A stretch of 64,000 nucleotides of DNA from Papilionanthe hookeriana x Papilionanthe teres (taxonomy: Eukaryota; Streptophyta; Magnoliopsida; Asparagales; Orchidaceae), in the NCBI GenBank assembly GCA_022702705.1, contig CM040426.1, forward strand, positions 80,065,877 through 80,129,876, given 5' to 3'. Shown in pieces: positions 1 through 12,600 of this stretch (its first letter is position 1; every line of letters begins with the position of its first letter). The position numbers and the translations under genes are program-made. Below the pieces are notes generated by a model. It was not told the origin of the DNA and did no database searches. It worked only from the letters and a program-made list of their open reading frames with translations.

Positions 1-383
1 AATATTTGGATAGAAATTTTTGTGATAATTCTCCCCAAGTTTTAATAAATCCAGGTGCTAATGAATTTAACCACATTTTAGCCTTATCCCTTAAAGAAAA
101 AGGAAAAAGTATAAGTCTAATAGCATCGTTAGATACTCCTTCATATTTGAAAGTAACACATAGTTCTAAAAAACTAGCAAGATGTAAATTAGGATCTTCA
201 AGTAGGTGAACCACTAAATTGATTATTTTGTACCATTTGGATAATTGCGAGTTTAAGTTCGAATGAATTAGCAGCTACATCAGGGTTTTGAATAGTTAAA
301 TGAATTTCATCTAATATAGGGTTGGCATAATCTCGTAATGGTCTTGGTTGATTGATATTTTCATTTTCAGGAATATTTACCAT
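1..383 (-). pseudogene. gag fragment of Ty3/gypsy element, frameshifted
   Basis: The reading frame starts with ATG at 383 and gives 61 residues, including RPLRDYANP and IQMVQNNQFSG, motifs typical of the gag N-terminus of plant Athila/Tat elements. It then meets a stop near 198. From about position 210 the homology continues in another frame (a short EDPNLHL-like stretch, then a segment matching the retrotransposon gag domain with a Trp-Leu-Asn-Ser-Leu core) down to base 1. A single extra base near 210 explains the break. Gag forms the virus-like particle of the retrotransposon. The copy is damaged and also cut off by the window edge. Confidence 0.8.
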
Positions 384-536
384 TTGTGTTAAATTTATAA
401 TTTCTCTTTTTTTGTTTTCTAATTCTTTTAATTGTACGCTCTAATTCTGAATCGTAAGGTATTAAATTTTCGTTTCCAAATTTTTGCATACAATTTTATA
501 AAATAGTCCGTTACTCTAGTAAATAATTTTTTTACT

Positions 537-554
537 TCCCCGGCAACAGCGCCA
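537..554 (-). other. Primer-binding site (tRNA-Asp type)
   Basis: On the minus strand these bases read tggcgctgttgccgggga, complementary to the 3' end of plant tRNA-Asp apart from one base. They lie six bases inside the LTR, where reverse transcription of Athila/Tat-type elements is primed. Confidence 0.85.
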
Positions 555-1648
555 AAAACTTGATCCCGCTTTAAATATAGATATATGATTTAATGTATAA
601 TGTGGATTCTACGCAAGTATACGTATCGTATCAAGTAATACAGGGCTCTAGTGGAGTCCTCGATTATCGATCCCACAGGGAAGTTTTTAACGTATTTGTT
701 ATCGCCTAAATTAAAAGAAATTACTTACTAATATAGTAAACGGAAATTAAAAGTAACTATCGCAAACTAAAGTAAACTAATGCTTGAAATAAGTTGATTT
801 AAATAATTCGTAAAAAGTATCATTCTCCTTGTTTTTAGAAAATTAAGTGAATGATGAATTTAAATAGAATTTTTAAATTGTATTGTGACAAATAGGAGCA
901 TTTTTATTCTTTACCCTTTGGTCCGAGTGCAAAGAACATCGACTAATTCTATGTTTGATTACCGAATCGCGGCTAAGCTGGGAGGATACCGGCCGCCACT
1001 TCGAGCTCCCACGTTCCCCTCACTCGATGGCTAACATCTACACTTCGACTCTCGAAACAAGAGGACCGAATTGAATATTTTAGTATGTCACACTAAAATG
1101 TCCAATTCTACGTCCGATAATTAATATTTACCTATTTATTTGCACCCGCCTTCCAAGGCTTTTGACTTCCCTGAATATTGGATGTAATTTTTACTATAGT
1201 TGATAATTCAACATATTTTAACAACTCAATTGGCCAAATTGAAAGTAAATTAAGTTTTAAGTAAAAATTATCACAATTTATTTTAATATATTAGGTGCTT
1301 CTATTTAATTTCATCAATCTGCAAAATTTTCATAAACAAGGAGAAAGACTAAGAAAACTACTCAGAATGCATGGGAATAAAACAAAGCATGGATTTCATT
1401 TAAAGTTAACAACAGTAAACAAAGATACTTATCTTAATTTCCTTCCCAAGCGTACTCCTCAAGTTCCTTTGACTTTTCCTTCTAGTACAGCAAACTTCTA
1501 AATAGCACTCAAATAAACTAAAGAAACTCACTAAACACACTCAGACTTACTAAATTAAACACATAAAAGACTCTAGAGAAACTTTTTGAAGACTCAAAAG
1601 ACACACAGAAGACTCAAGAGACACACTAAGACACTAGAATTCAGCCTC

Positions 1649-1656
1649 TATTTATA
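1649..1656 (-). promoter_or_regulatory. TATA box of the LTR promoter
   Basis: The minus strand reads tataaata within the symmetrical context cctctataaatagagg, in the middle of the LTR, as expected for a U3 promoter reading towards gag. Confidence 0.6.
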
Positions 1657-1737
1657 GAGGTAGGCAAAGGTCCAAGGGGTGCTTAAACACCTCTTCAAAA
1701 AGTGTCCAGGTTCAAAGTATTTGCATTTTAAACTATC

Positions 1738-1915
1738 TCGCCGTCGGCGGGAAACGATCTCGCCATCGGCGGGGCTTCTAGAAGGTCTTCAAACCGCGCG
1801 ATCTCGCTGTCAGCGGGCTCGGGCTCGCTGTCGGCGAGATAGTTATAATTCCTTTAGAAATTCTCTTCACGATCTCGCCGTCGGCGGCCTCGATCTCGCC
1901 GTCGGCGAAGTAGTT
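1738..1915 (-). repeat. GC-rich near-palindromic repeats in U3
   Basis: Six imperfect copies of ctcgccgtcggcg occur in 180 bp within an otherwise AT-rich LTR. Each is a near palindrome (cgccg..cggcg). They lie about 80-260 bp upstream of the LTR TATA box in the direction of transcription. A regulatory role is an inference from position only. Confidence 0.7.
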
Positions 1916-2289
1916 ATATTTGCATGAATTTCCTTCTTTTTGATCCAAATTCGCTCCATTTCATGTTTTTTGCTTCCATCACTTATAAATCTTTATTCCT
2001 GAAATAAAATAAAGAAAACTATCTTTCTTTAAAGTGCAATTTTATCAAAAATAGATATGAATTTCTTAATGAATTTTTCTGTGATCAAGTAGCTCGTGTC
2101 AAGTCCATTTCTTTTGCTAAGAAAAGGCTAGCGCCTGAGAGCGATGCGTCGTATTTTCACGGATCTTCTTGCCTTCTGCGGGAGAGCATTCTCATGGCAC
2201 CATTGTAGTTATTGTTTTCCCTGCTGCAGATATGGTGCCCATCGCCTTGGGTCCCTATGAGGTTACTCCTTTGACGTTGAGCAGAAGAG

Positions 2290-2690
2290 CGCATCTCACT
2301 TCCACTCTGGCACACTCTCCCTCCGTATCACTGCCTCCCCAAACACTCACTCTTCGGGTCACTATCTCAATGACACACCCACCCTTCGGGTCACTGCCTC
2401 CCCTACACATCCACCCACCAGGTCACTTGCACCACAACACTCCCACCCTCTGGGTCACTACCGTGGAGTCACTGCCTTCATGGCACAACTAACTCCGAGT
2501 CACTGCCTCCACGACACACCCACCCCTCCGAGTCACTGCCTCCATGACATAACCACCCTCTGGATCACTGTCTCTACGGCACACCCATCACTTTAGGTCA
2601 CTACCTCCACGACACACCTACCCTCTGGGTCACTTCCTCCTCGGCACACCTACCATCCGAGTCACTGCCCTCCACGACACACTCATCTTT
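2290..2690. repeat. Minisatellite, unit about 33 bp
   Basis: About a dozen diverged copies of a C-rich unit, roughly gtcactgcctccacgacaca followed by cccacccctccga, lie head to tail. The long open frame across it is a by-product of a unit length divisible by three. The flanks at 2088-2290 and 2690-3330 show no gene; the latter has a weak duplication at about 266-bp spacing. Confidence 0.75.
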
Positions 2691-3339
2691 ATTTGTATTG
2701 TTTGTTTTGCACACACACTGCCACACTGTCGACACATTCGTCATTGGCATACGCCACCGTATGCTAGTAACGAATGTTTTGTTATCTCGTGGTAGAACCT
2801 ACACTATGATAAGCACATTCCTTTGTATGTTTTCTTGCTTGCATTGTGCACTATACCCTGTATGTGCTTGTCATTTGCATGTGTGTCTGATAGTTATTGG
2901 GGGAAGGTGTAATTCTCCCCAATGGTGTGTTATACTGTAGGCGACCGAACATAATATTTCTTATGTTATGTGTCTTGCATGCGCATATTTGCACTATTAG
3001 CATATTCATCGCTAGCATGCACCACCGTGTACTCGTGATGGATTTTTGCTATCTCGTTATTGCTTCAGGCTCTATGAAGCGATCGTAGTGTACTGGATCA
3101 CGTTGCATTTGTATGAGTGTTCTCAATCGTCTTGACAACAAACATAGACTCGTTAGCTGGGTTACTCCCCATTAGTCACCATGTGGCAGCTAGTATTGCC
3201 CGCGAGGATGTCTCGCAGGCAATAATAGTTATCACACCGTGACAAGCATGCGTATGTTGTGCTAAGTTTCCAAAAGGTCTAATAGGTGTCACTTAAGCTT
3301 TCTTTCTTACAAACTATTTTAAAAGTATAAATAATTTAT

Positions 3340-4240
3340 ATTTTTATCACTTGATGCAACATGTTTTCAAAAATTTATTTTGAAACTATTTACATCCCTA
3401 CTTTAGACCGTATATGAGGTCAATTTTTTCAAAATCTTTTACAAAAACCTATATATAATGACACCTCTTAGAATCCTTGAATCTTTAGGATGGAATTGGT
3501 GACAGTGACCCATCAAAATATACACCAACCTGCTGATATAACCCTGCACTCACTTAGATGTTGGATAGGACACTACTTTGGATGGTGTGTTGGGCTAAGG
3601 ACTAGGATGTTAGATAGTCATTTTCAATGTTCTAGCTATAGTTCTCTACTGGTTTGGTTGTTTTAGTAACTTTTTTATCTTTGGTGTGCTTGCATGTTTA
3701 CTGTTTTGATATGCATTGTAGTATATTAGGTTGGTCTTCTTGCAGTGAATCATGCTTAAATACACACCTCATGTGTAACAGGGAGGAGCAATGTAATGAT
3801 TATGACTAACTCTTTTTTTTGCAGGTGTTGCTTAGTTCCTTCTGCCATGCATGGTTCATATGTGTTGCATGTTTGTTGGCTTTCTCGTGAACGTTGGCTT
3901 CATGCAGGTTAAGTCTTTTTTTTATTTTTCCTATGCACTTTTAGAGTCCCTAGAAGAGTTCTATATTAGAAATAAGGTACTTAAACAGGTTCAATGCGTC
4001 ATATGGGGGAAACCACATGACAAGGACCAGGAGCTGCTTACTTGTGTCTCGTACTTTAATTCTAAATCTCATTGATTTATAGAATTAAGACCAGGCATAT
4101 ACTTATGAGGTTCTTGACCACATTTTTCTTTTTTGGGATATGATTCCCATCCAGCGGCACCAACTTTTTATTATTTTATATTTTGGTTTTTTTTCTGCTT
4201 TTCTTACATGTTTGTATTCTTGCATTAGCTTCACCTTTTT
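3340..4240 (+). repeat. Diverged dispersed repeat, copy 1
   Basis: This block aligns in order with 36850-37640. Shared landmarks include cttgaatctttagga (near 3477), ggactaggatg (near 3599), agaaataaggta (near 3969) and the tgggatatg...cccagc region (near 4134). No protein homology is visible. It may be untranslated sequence of an old retroelement. From 4240 to 5480 I see only AT-rich unassigned sequence, with one possible LTR-like start (tgttgggag at 4636 and a tataaata at about 4711). Confidence 0.6.
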
Positions 4241-5484
4241 TAGATTGTGCTTGTGTTTGGGAATCCAGTATTGTCACTTAGGTTCTCTAAGACCTAAAAT
4301 TCATAAAAACTTTTCTACAAAATCCTAATAAAAATTTCAAGATAAATTAAAATTTAGGATTAAAAGATTTGAGACTTTTAAAACCTACTTTTCCTTTCTC
4401 GTATGACATTCATACCAGTTTTAAAATGGGTTGCATGTATAAACATATCCCAAGTCATGCTAATTGGTTCTCCATGCTTAGTACCTAAATAGACAAATGC
4501 ATCATCTGCATGTCCCGATAAGAAGTCCCTGTGCTTCTCCAAACCGACCAACCCAACATAGATTTCTACTTAGGTGGTTGACTGTGCTTAGGTGTTAGTG
4601 TCTTCTCTGACCCAGACAAGGATTAAGTCATATTGTTGGGAGTGTTTCTAGCTCTTGAGCAGAATTTCCCTTTCTCTTCCTTTCTAGTAGCATCCTTGCC
4701 ACATTGGCAAGTATAAATACCACCACTCGGAGCTCCACTTGATAATCATCGGATATAGTTTCATTCCTTTGACCTTAGGGCTACCGAGGTTCTCGCAAAT
4801 GATGCAATTCACGTATTACTGACCTGGCATATCCGGAAGTGTTGAGTCGACAACCTTCATGACTAGGTAGATTTAGGGTGTTAGTAGCTTAGGACGACAG
4901 GTTCATGATGCCCCAACCTGGCTACCTATACTTGTTAGGGATTACTACTCCCTTCCTTTAACTACCCACTTTAAGCTTTGTCGCTCCTGTTGTTGTCATT
5001 AATATCATCTTGACGGCTCGGCGATTAATGAGTTACCTCCCGTTTGGGATACGACAATTTTTCCTCTTCCCTTATGGGTGAGATGTGCTTTGACGTATTA
5101 GGATTCCCGTTATGATGATTTAATTATTTCACATGCTCCATATGTTGATGAGTCTGTTACCCATGTGAACATGAACTGTTTGTTGTGAGTAGCTTTCATA
5201 AGCATTGTTTCACGGATATTTGACGCAAGTTATTTCGATATGTTCTTGTTCGAACGTATATGCTTGACCTATCCTAGCGAGGTTTGCTGCACGAAAGTTC
5301 TCCACGCCCGCCTTTGTAGTTTGTCTTGCTTTTTTGGTTTCTCTCTTTTCATAATCATTCACATGATCCAAAAAAGAGATTTAATCGGGAAAAGGATGTA
5401 TGCTACAACGAACAAACTGACGACTCCTTTAAAAATAAAAAAAGAAAGAAACAAAAACAGACATCTTATAGAAATTATCAACAG

Positions 5485-5910
5485 ACAATGATATGGTTAT
5501 CCCTATGTTGTATAGGGAGAACTTCACGAAAAGGGCAGGGGTTGTTCCTTGATACTTGGGGCTGCCAGATTGCCGCTGGATACAGAAGAGCTCGAATCAT
5601 CCATGGATGCAGTGTTGCCATTGCTCTAATACCATGAAACAAATAACAAAGAGGGAAACCAGAGAATGCAAGTGACCAAAGGATTTACTAAACAGTAAAG
5701 AAGCATACATTGGCCATAATAACAAGCATAGAAGAATGTGATTAATTCCCCTTCGTGTATTACACAGAGAGTGCTATAATACAGCTATATATAGAACCAG
5801 TAGAGTATTCTAAATACAAACGGTTGGAGGGTAAAACGGTAAAATCAAATCAAGTGATAATGGAGATTTTCCTGTTGTTAAGTTGAAAAGGCTAGTTATT
5901 AAAATTCGCA
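5485..5910 (-). mobile_element. Ty1/copia retrotransposon 5' end (LTR + primer site + start of gag)
   Basis: On the minus strand a probable LTR (5910-5635, 276 bp, TG...CA) is followed directly by a primer-binding site for initiator tRNA-Met (tggtattagagc, 5634-5623). After it comes about 130 bp of leader and gag start, including a short Ser-rich frame. The LTR has a TATA box at 5785-5794 (ctatatatag). No further copia coding region follows to the left, so this is a truncated remnant. The outer LTR boundary is tentative because a MITE begins right next to it. It lies downstream of the rhomboid gene, on the same strand. Confidence 0.7.
5623..5634 (-). other. Primer-binding site (initiator tRNA-Met)
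   Basis: The minus strand reads tggtattagagc, one base away from the standard plant tggtatcagagc complementary to initiator tRNA-Met. It directly abuts the LTR. Confidence 0.8.
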
Positions 5911-5912
5911 TA

Positions 5913-6106
5913 CAAAACACCCAATTCTCATGCATTTACTTATCTCATACCTAAACTCTCATTTTGAGAAATCAAGCATTCAATTTATATTTTTCACCAC
6001 TTTCCAACAGTAAAAGTCACATTTTCATCCATCGGTAGGGTGTTAATTTTGTAAAAATGAGAATTTGGGTGTTAGATAAATAAATGCATAAAACTTGGGT
6101 ATTGTG
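5913..6106. mobile_element. MITE, family M, copy 1
   Basis: An element of about 194 bp with terminal inverted repeats of roughly 33 bp: the left end acacccaattctcatgcatt matches the reverse complement of the right end at about 80 percent. It is related to the copies at 6217, 22901 and 55986. It has no coding capacity. Confidence 0.7.
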
Positions 6107-6216
6107 ATTAAAATAACAACAAATCAGATTTATTTAAAATAAATAAAAACTAACATCACGAAGGCATTTTTAATGAACATTATCGAGTATAAATCATCTC
6201 AAAAAAATGAAAAAGG

Positions 6217-6449
6217 CATTCACATGCATACCAGCCAATTCTTATATATTTACATCTATAACACTTAAACTTTGCATTTTACATTTAAACCGCCTAAATC
6301 TTTCATATGACATCGAAAATATCACTATTTTAACTTTTAAAAAGTGAAATACGTATTTTCATGTATAGGTAAGGTGGCATATATGTAAAAATTGAAGTTT
6401 AGGGGTTGGATATGTAAATACACAAGAATTGAGTGGTATGTATATAAAT
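6217..6449. mobile_element. MITE, family M, copy 2, close to the rhomboid stop codon
   Basis: A 233-bp element whose ends form an inverted repeat of 40-60 bp (left gcataccagccaattctt; right, reversed, gcat/cataccactcaattctt). It ends 83 bp beyond the rhomboid stop codon, so it probably lies within the 3' UTR or polyadenylation region of that gene. Confidence 0.75.
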
Positions 6450-6531
6450 CTTCCAAGAAGAAAAAAAAAATCCTCAAAGATTTATACAAAGAATCAGCGG
6501 CAAATCATCCGATATTTGAGAGTAGGTAATG

Positions 6532-6657
6532 TCAACTGCAGAGTTGGGAGCAAAGCTCTTCAATCTTATCACTGCTCGCGTTTGGTAAGGGGTAGGTTTG
6601 GCTTCTGTCACTGCCACCCTCACACGTTAAATTCAACCGGTTCCCATCTTGAATAGA
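6532..6657 (-). CDS. RBL: Rhomboid exon 6 and stop codon
   Basis: Acceptor tcttgcag|. It encodes residues 348-388 (SIQDGNRLNLTC to ELCSQLCS), matching the conserved C-terminal tail of plant rhomboids, with stop TGA at 6534-6532. Confidence 0.88.
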   Translation of the reverse strand, partial: SIQDGNRLNLTCEGGSDRSQTYPLPNASSDKIEELCSQLCS

Positions 6658-9600
6658 CTGCAAGAAAATAAGGAATTCCTTCAGAAAAATAACCAGCCTG
6701 AAGATTTTCAGCAGTAACTACTAAAGCATTAGTGCAATTAATAAATCTGTATTTAAAAAGTTCTTGACTTCCTTTGCAACGAGAGATTCCAAAAAGGTCA
6801 GAAATGATATTTAATTTGCATATGTTCAAAAATTGCAGATTACATTTGCAGCAAATATTTCATTCCCTCAAGATTTGAAAACAAATGTGTTTGAAATGCA
6901 GAATTCATCTTCATGGCTAGACAAAATGCTTTGTATTTCGAGTAATTTTGCAATAAGTTGGAGGAAAAAAAAAATTTTTCTATTTTTTTTTTTTTCTAGA
7001 AAACAATGAATTCAGATAAAAAAAGTAGAAGTAATCAATCCCATACCCTGCAATAAGTTGCTGATGAATTGCAATGCCATCTTGAAGTGGGAACACAGCT
7101 CAGATAATGGCACCAAGAGCAGTGATCATTGCCATTAACCCCACGGAAAAGCATGATCATACCAACTGTAAATCTGCACCAAAATCAATAATATTGGTAA
7201 TCATTCCCTAAACAATCCAAAATTTTGAGTTTCTCCAAAGAAGCTCACCCCACAATCAGAAGAATTGCAGCAGCTATCCACAGTACGTACTGATACATCC
7301 TATGCTTGCGTTTCATTGAACCAACATGTTCACTCGGAGGGTGATTCTGTTGGCTGATCCATCCAAACTGAGGTCGAATCAATAGTACAAAGCCAAGAAG
7401 AAATCCAGAGATAAACCCTCCGATATGAGCAAAGTTGTCCACGTGTGGGAGGACGCCAACAGCAAGGTTTATTACAATGATGAACACAAGTGTCAGCAAT
7501 GCTGCAAGCTACAGATGAACGAAACCAGTATAGATAAAAGAACGTCAATTCCAGCAAAACTCAAATTAATTTGTAAAATTATAATTGTACCTTATTTGCG
7601 TAAATTGACCAATTTGTTATGAGTTCGGAGAGCATGCCGCCTAGTAATCCAAAAAGTGCTCCTGAAGCACCTACTGATATGCTTGATTGGATAAAAAGAG
7701 CAGATAGTAAGCTACCACCAAGCCCAGAGACAATGTATAGAAGGCCTATTCTGGCTGTTAAAGAAGGAAGAAGTATTAGAACAATAGGAAATACTGATCC
7801 TAGACCGGGCAGCTTGGATCTAATTAGTTTGACGTTTATTTGGCGAGACTAAAGGTTTAGACAGTCAAGTCAGAGGCATTTGCACTCTTTTCGACCATGC
7901 GATTCAGCTTAAACCTAAATAAAATGAAATGCATATGTAAGATATATAATTTGCAGCTATATGCTGTGAAATTAACTCAATTAGATGGGTAAATCGGTAA
8001 AGGTTCTCGTCCAGTTTGTCCCCTTACCGAATTGGTTTGGAATTGCGTAATACTTATGGAAGAAGCAGCAAAAAAAGCTTTCTTTCTTCGTACAAGCTTA
8101 GAAACAACCGAGAGTAAAACAAAAGGCGTTAAATTTAGAAGCTCCATGTTTCAGCATTGTTATTTAAGAGAACGGTGGCCAGCCAGTCCATGAAAAAAAA
8201 CATCTCCTGATTATCATATTAGCTTTTCATAGATCATTTAAGGGAAAAAAATGTAAAATCACCGACTGAAAGGAAGGACAACATCAACATAAATGAATCA
8301 TAAATTTGGGTCAATACATATGATTGATACAAGTAGATAAGATATTGTCAAGTTGAAATGTCACTTACGAAACCCAAATTCTTGTTCGAGTCGAATTCCA
8401 ATGAAAAGAAGGCTCAACATATTGGCCAGTATATGGACAACTCCAGCATGGAGCCAGGCACAAGTAACTAAGCGCCATCCTTGGTGCCCATGGACCACCT
8501 TGTTCACATCAAGAGCACCCATCTTCTCTAGCCTAATGGAATAAACACATTCAGCTTCCACAGATAAACAAGACTAAATTAAAACCTGCTACTCAGCAAT
8601 GATGTGGAGGAAATAAAATAACAGGAAGGAAATTACACACAATGTAAACTAAACATCATATAAATTCTGTACAAAATTATTGAACTGGATTAAATGCATT
8701 GCATTTTGAATCGTAAATCAGGATGAGGCTGATATAAGGTTAATGTAAACTTGGAAATGTTATATTTCAACTTAGCTTTTAGACAAGTTGTGTTGAGACT
8801 CACGTAGACATGCACATGTATCATATATCATCATGTATCAAGTTATTTTCAAAATTAAAACAGACTAATTTTGAGCAAGCCATCTTCAACTCAAAACGAA
8901 ACAAACTAAATGTGAGCAAGCCGTCTTCAAATCAAAGCAAAGCAATCTCAATTTCGAAACAACTAAAACTCCAATAATTTTAGTGAGCTTCTAGCATAAT
9001 TATTAGCCTTATGTTGATGTCAAGCATAAAACAGAAGCAATCCATAAAACATGTTTCTTTAGAGAGCGCTCCTTTCTGCATCAACCCAAACAAGACGCAG
9101 TTCTACTTCACCACAAAATTTTATTTATCAGAATGTGTTATTGAAATAACAAATAGCCCAAAAGAATGAAAATGCACAAATTTTATCTTTCATTTACAAA
9201 ATGCAAAAGTGACACGTCAAAGGATACATGAAAAAGGAATTATTTTTTTCATATTTTTTCCCTCAAGCAACTCTACAAATGCTAGAAATGTATACATAAA
9301 ACTGACAGAAATTACACAGATCTGTTTAGGGAAAGCAGTTAAAGGATTGCGTAATTTTGTGTGAACCCATTATCAGGAGATCGGCATGCTTTAAGCAAAA
9401 TAAACTAGTAAAATTTGTCAGAGATCAATCGACCACTTCTTCATTACTGTCAGATATTAGAAGTACTAATTTAGTTAGTTATAAGAAACCAGTGTAGAGC
9501 AAACAGAATAAGAAACTTATCATCAATAACATTAGATTCACAGTTAAGTAATCAGTAGAGTCAAGAACACGGATGAGTAAGAGGTGGACATCAAAATTAG

Positions 9601-12600
9601 CAAGCCATGAAAGAAACTTTTGAAAATCTGAGCAGGTAACTTTACCGCTGAATTAATGTAAGAATACTGAAGATTTCTAAATGCATTTCGGATTATGCAG
9701 GGAATGAATTGGTTTGTGTCAGTTCATTCAAATAGAAAAGAGGAATGCCTAGGTCATTAAAACAAGAAAACTGGGAATTTGTTGAATAAAGATATGTTAT
9801 GGCCCATGGTTAGGTGTGGATGTCAAACATTTACATTAGATCTTTATGAACATCTGTGAAGATTTAAATTGAGCAGAAAACAACTAGAAGTCTATAACTA
9901 AAATTTGTAGTAAAAAATTATAGATCTCCTCAAAAAGGTTTATAAACATTTTTCCAAAGTAAATGAGGCATTAAACCATTTTGTTAATTGATATGACAGA
10001 ATAATAAGGTGCACTGGAAAGGTAAACCTATAGGGTGTAAAATGGAAATTAAAAACGGGAGCAAAGACAATACATAGAGGGTATAGATGAATGCATGGAA
10101 ACTACAAGTAATCATAAATTCAATTTCCTAGATTCAGAAGCATGTTTTTACTTCTTATGAACAGAATAAATCCTTCAAAAAGTAACAAATTCTTCAGAGA
10201 ATCCGATACATCTTACTCTCCTACCAACCATTTGGTCAAGCAGTATTGCCTTTCACATCCAAAATGGAAGTCAAAGGTTAGAAAATATGGAAAAATAAAA
10301 TAAGACTTATGTTTTCAAGCTCCAATTATGTTTTCAATATCTCATTCCTGAAAGAAAAGCATCATGTTCTAAGTTTTGGAACCAGCAAGCTACAGGAATT
10401 TGAGCATAGCTTTCCCTGGCTTTCAGAATTTAACCCACCCATTCAGTTTATGAAAACTATCTTTTCTGCTTAAAATTTAAAACTAAAATCTATGTCAAGT
10501 ATGACTTTAGTTAGGGAGAACAGGAAGCAAATATAAAAGCATATGACAATAATCTTATTGCGTGTCTAGACTATTATTGAGCTAGAAGGTAGTACTTATC
10601 ACAAGAACCTAGAATAAGTTTTATCTAGTGTTTTGCTAAGTTCTGCTGTCATATTTAATGCAATATCCATTAAACTCACAAAGATTTACGAGCTGCTTCA
10701 CACATATGTAGCATAATTGTGTGGTTCTATAAGGGGGCCACAAACAAGGTAAGGATAACCATCATGCTATTCCCCGATGAATCAAATTTGTGATATAGTA
10801 GGATTTTTAAAAGTGATACCAAAATAATAAGAGCAGATGGAAACCAAGGAAGACTAGAGGAAACGTTTTCTAACAAGGATATCTGGAATTATGATTAAGG
10901 AGACTTTACTTAATTCACAACCCTAATATATATTTAAGAGGAATTATGATTTAAGACAGAAGTAGACATTGACATCCAGAAAGTGGTCATATTTTATAGT
11001 ATTCAAGGACTTAATATATATTATTGAATGACTGTTGACCCTAGTATATATTTCACAAGGCGAGTAGATGGGAGCATGGCTCCTCCGCTGCATTCGAAAA
11101 CATCAAAATTACCCAATTAGGTGTCTTTTATGATCAAAACGGGTGAACAAGATAAAAACGACAAGCTTTCGGCGTGATGTACCAAATTTAAGTCTAAATT
11201 GTATCCAACATCACCGAAAGTTGCTCAAACGACCTCCAGACAATCGATTATGCTCAAGGACACCAATATTGATATGCTTTCGTACTCGAGTCAATAATAC
11301 GCAAAACAACATTCTTAAAATTAAGAAAAACAATAATTAATTTAAACTCTCCAGCACCTTCCATTAGAAGTTACTGCCAATCCATGTTATCCCCCATGTG
11401 CTCCTACCAACTCATCCCAATGAGAGCTCGTCGCATCATTTAAGAAAAATAAAAATAAATAAATAAATAATAAAAGTTATACCAACATCTCTCGGATAAT
11501 TTTTTTATCCATAATCTCTCATGCCTCCCTCTCCCCTGGTGCCTTCAACTAAGTCACACAAAAAGCCCGCAACGCTCCCCTCTTCTCCTCCCGAACATCC
11601 TCACCGGCGAGCATGCCGCCAACATCCCTCTTCTCCTCCCGACCACCCTCACCAGCGAGTGCGCCTCCGACCTCCCTCCTCTCGACCCCAGCTCCCTTGC
11701 GCAGGTTCCTCTAGCCGTTTTCTCCCCCCGGTCCGAGACCCTTGCCAATTTCACTCTCTGAGGCCGATAAATGAGGCAGACCCTTCCTTTCTGCTGGTGA
11801 AGCCCCCTCTAGCTACCTCTTCTGTCTCTTGCAGTTTTCCCAACCTGAAAGTTACTCCGTTCATTTTTCCCTCATTCGCATGAGAACATGGCCGCCTGCA
11901 ACACCCTTCCTCCCTCTCTTCTGTGTTTCATCTCCTTCGTACAGCAGTTCTCACCACTTGCTCTGAAACTGTTCCACATATTCCCATCTCTAACTCCTTT
12001 ATTCCATCTCCCCATCTAAGTGCAAACCTGAACCACTTGTTCCAGATTAAGGTAAGAGTAAGGTGATATAAAGACTTGAAAGATTTATTAACCATATTCT
12101 TCCTGTTTTATTGGATTCATACTTTACATGCATAACATTACATCATGCAAGGTTTGGTTTTGGGGCATCAATATGTTTAATCATTATTTTGTAGAGTTTA
12201 GATAGAAGTTCATTTACTATATGTATATCTGGAGTAAAAAAAGAGAGAGATAGAGAGGAAAACAGAGGGTGCAGTAAAACAAAAAGGTGAGGGGAAAGAA
12301 ATTGTATGCATGCGTTCGCATGTAATGGTTATAGTGGGAGAGTGAGCTAAATTGTATTAAGAGAATTACAGGTTTATATCCCTCCCCTCCGTCAAGTTAA
12401 AAAAGGTATAAAATGTGGTATTTCTAAACTCCTAAAGTTCATCATGACGCATCTGATGCGGCGAGTGGAACTCGTGTAGGCTTTTCCTAGAGAGACGAGG
12501 AAAACTCGGAGGCGATATTCGCAATGCGACCTAACTTTGCGATGTGTTTGACGCGACGAGCAGAACTCACGCACATTTTTCTAAGAGTGGCGACAGAAAC

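Larger units (their letters stand above)
1..2087 (-). mobile_element. Ty3/gypsy (Athila/Tat-type) retrotransposon, 5' end
   Basis: Read on the minus strand the parts run in the order LTR (2087-561), primer-binding site (554-537), gag (from 383), and the element leaves the window at base 1. The primer site matches the 3' end of tRNA-Asp, which is characteristic of Athila/Tat-type plant elements, and the gag motifs agree. The rest of gag, pol and the 3' LTR lie outside the window, so the target-site duplication cannot be checked; the five bases after the LTR are agtag. The gag frame is broken, so this copy is unlikely to be autonomous. Confidence 0.85.
561..2087 (-). repeat. 5' LTR of Athila/Tat-type element
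   Basis: The LTR is about 1527 bp and is bounded by the perfect inverted terminal bases TGATC...GATCA. One end lies six bases from the primer-binding site. The part next to the internal region resembles the corresponding part of the LTR at 56289 (cgcaagtata, then a gatccca motif). A TATA box lies at 1649-1656, with GC-rich repeats upstream of it. The pair of termini is clear, but the outer end rests only on that terminal inverted repeat. Confidence 0.75.

Noticed and set aside
4636..4720. Possible solo LTR beginning tgttgggag with a TATA box
   Set aside because: No matching end or target duplication could be found, so the call would rest on two short motifs.
11521..11883. 120-codon Pro/Ser-rich open frame in rhomboid intron 1
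   Set aside because: It coincides with a CT-rich tandem repeat, has an overlapping open frame on the other strand and no recognisable domain.
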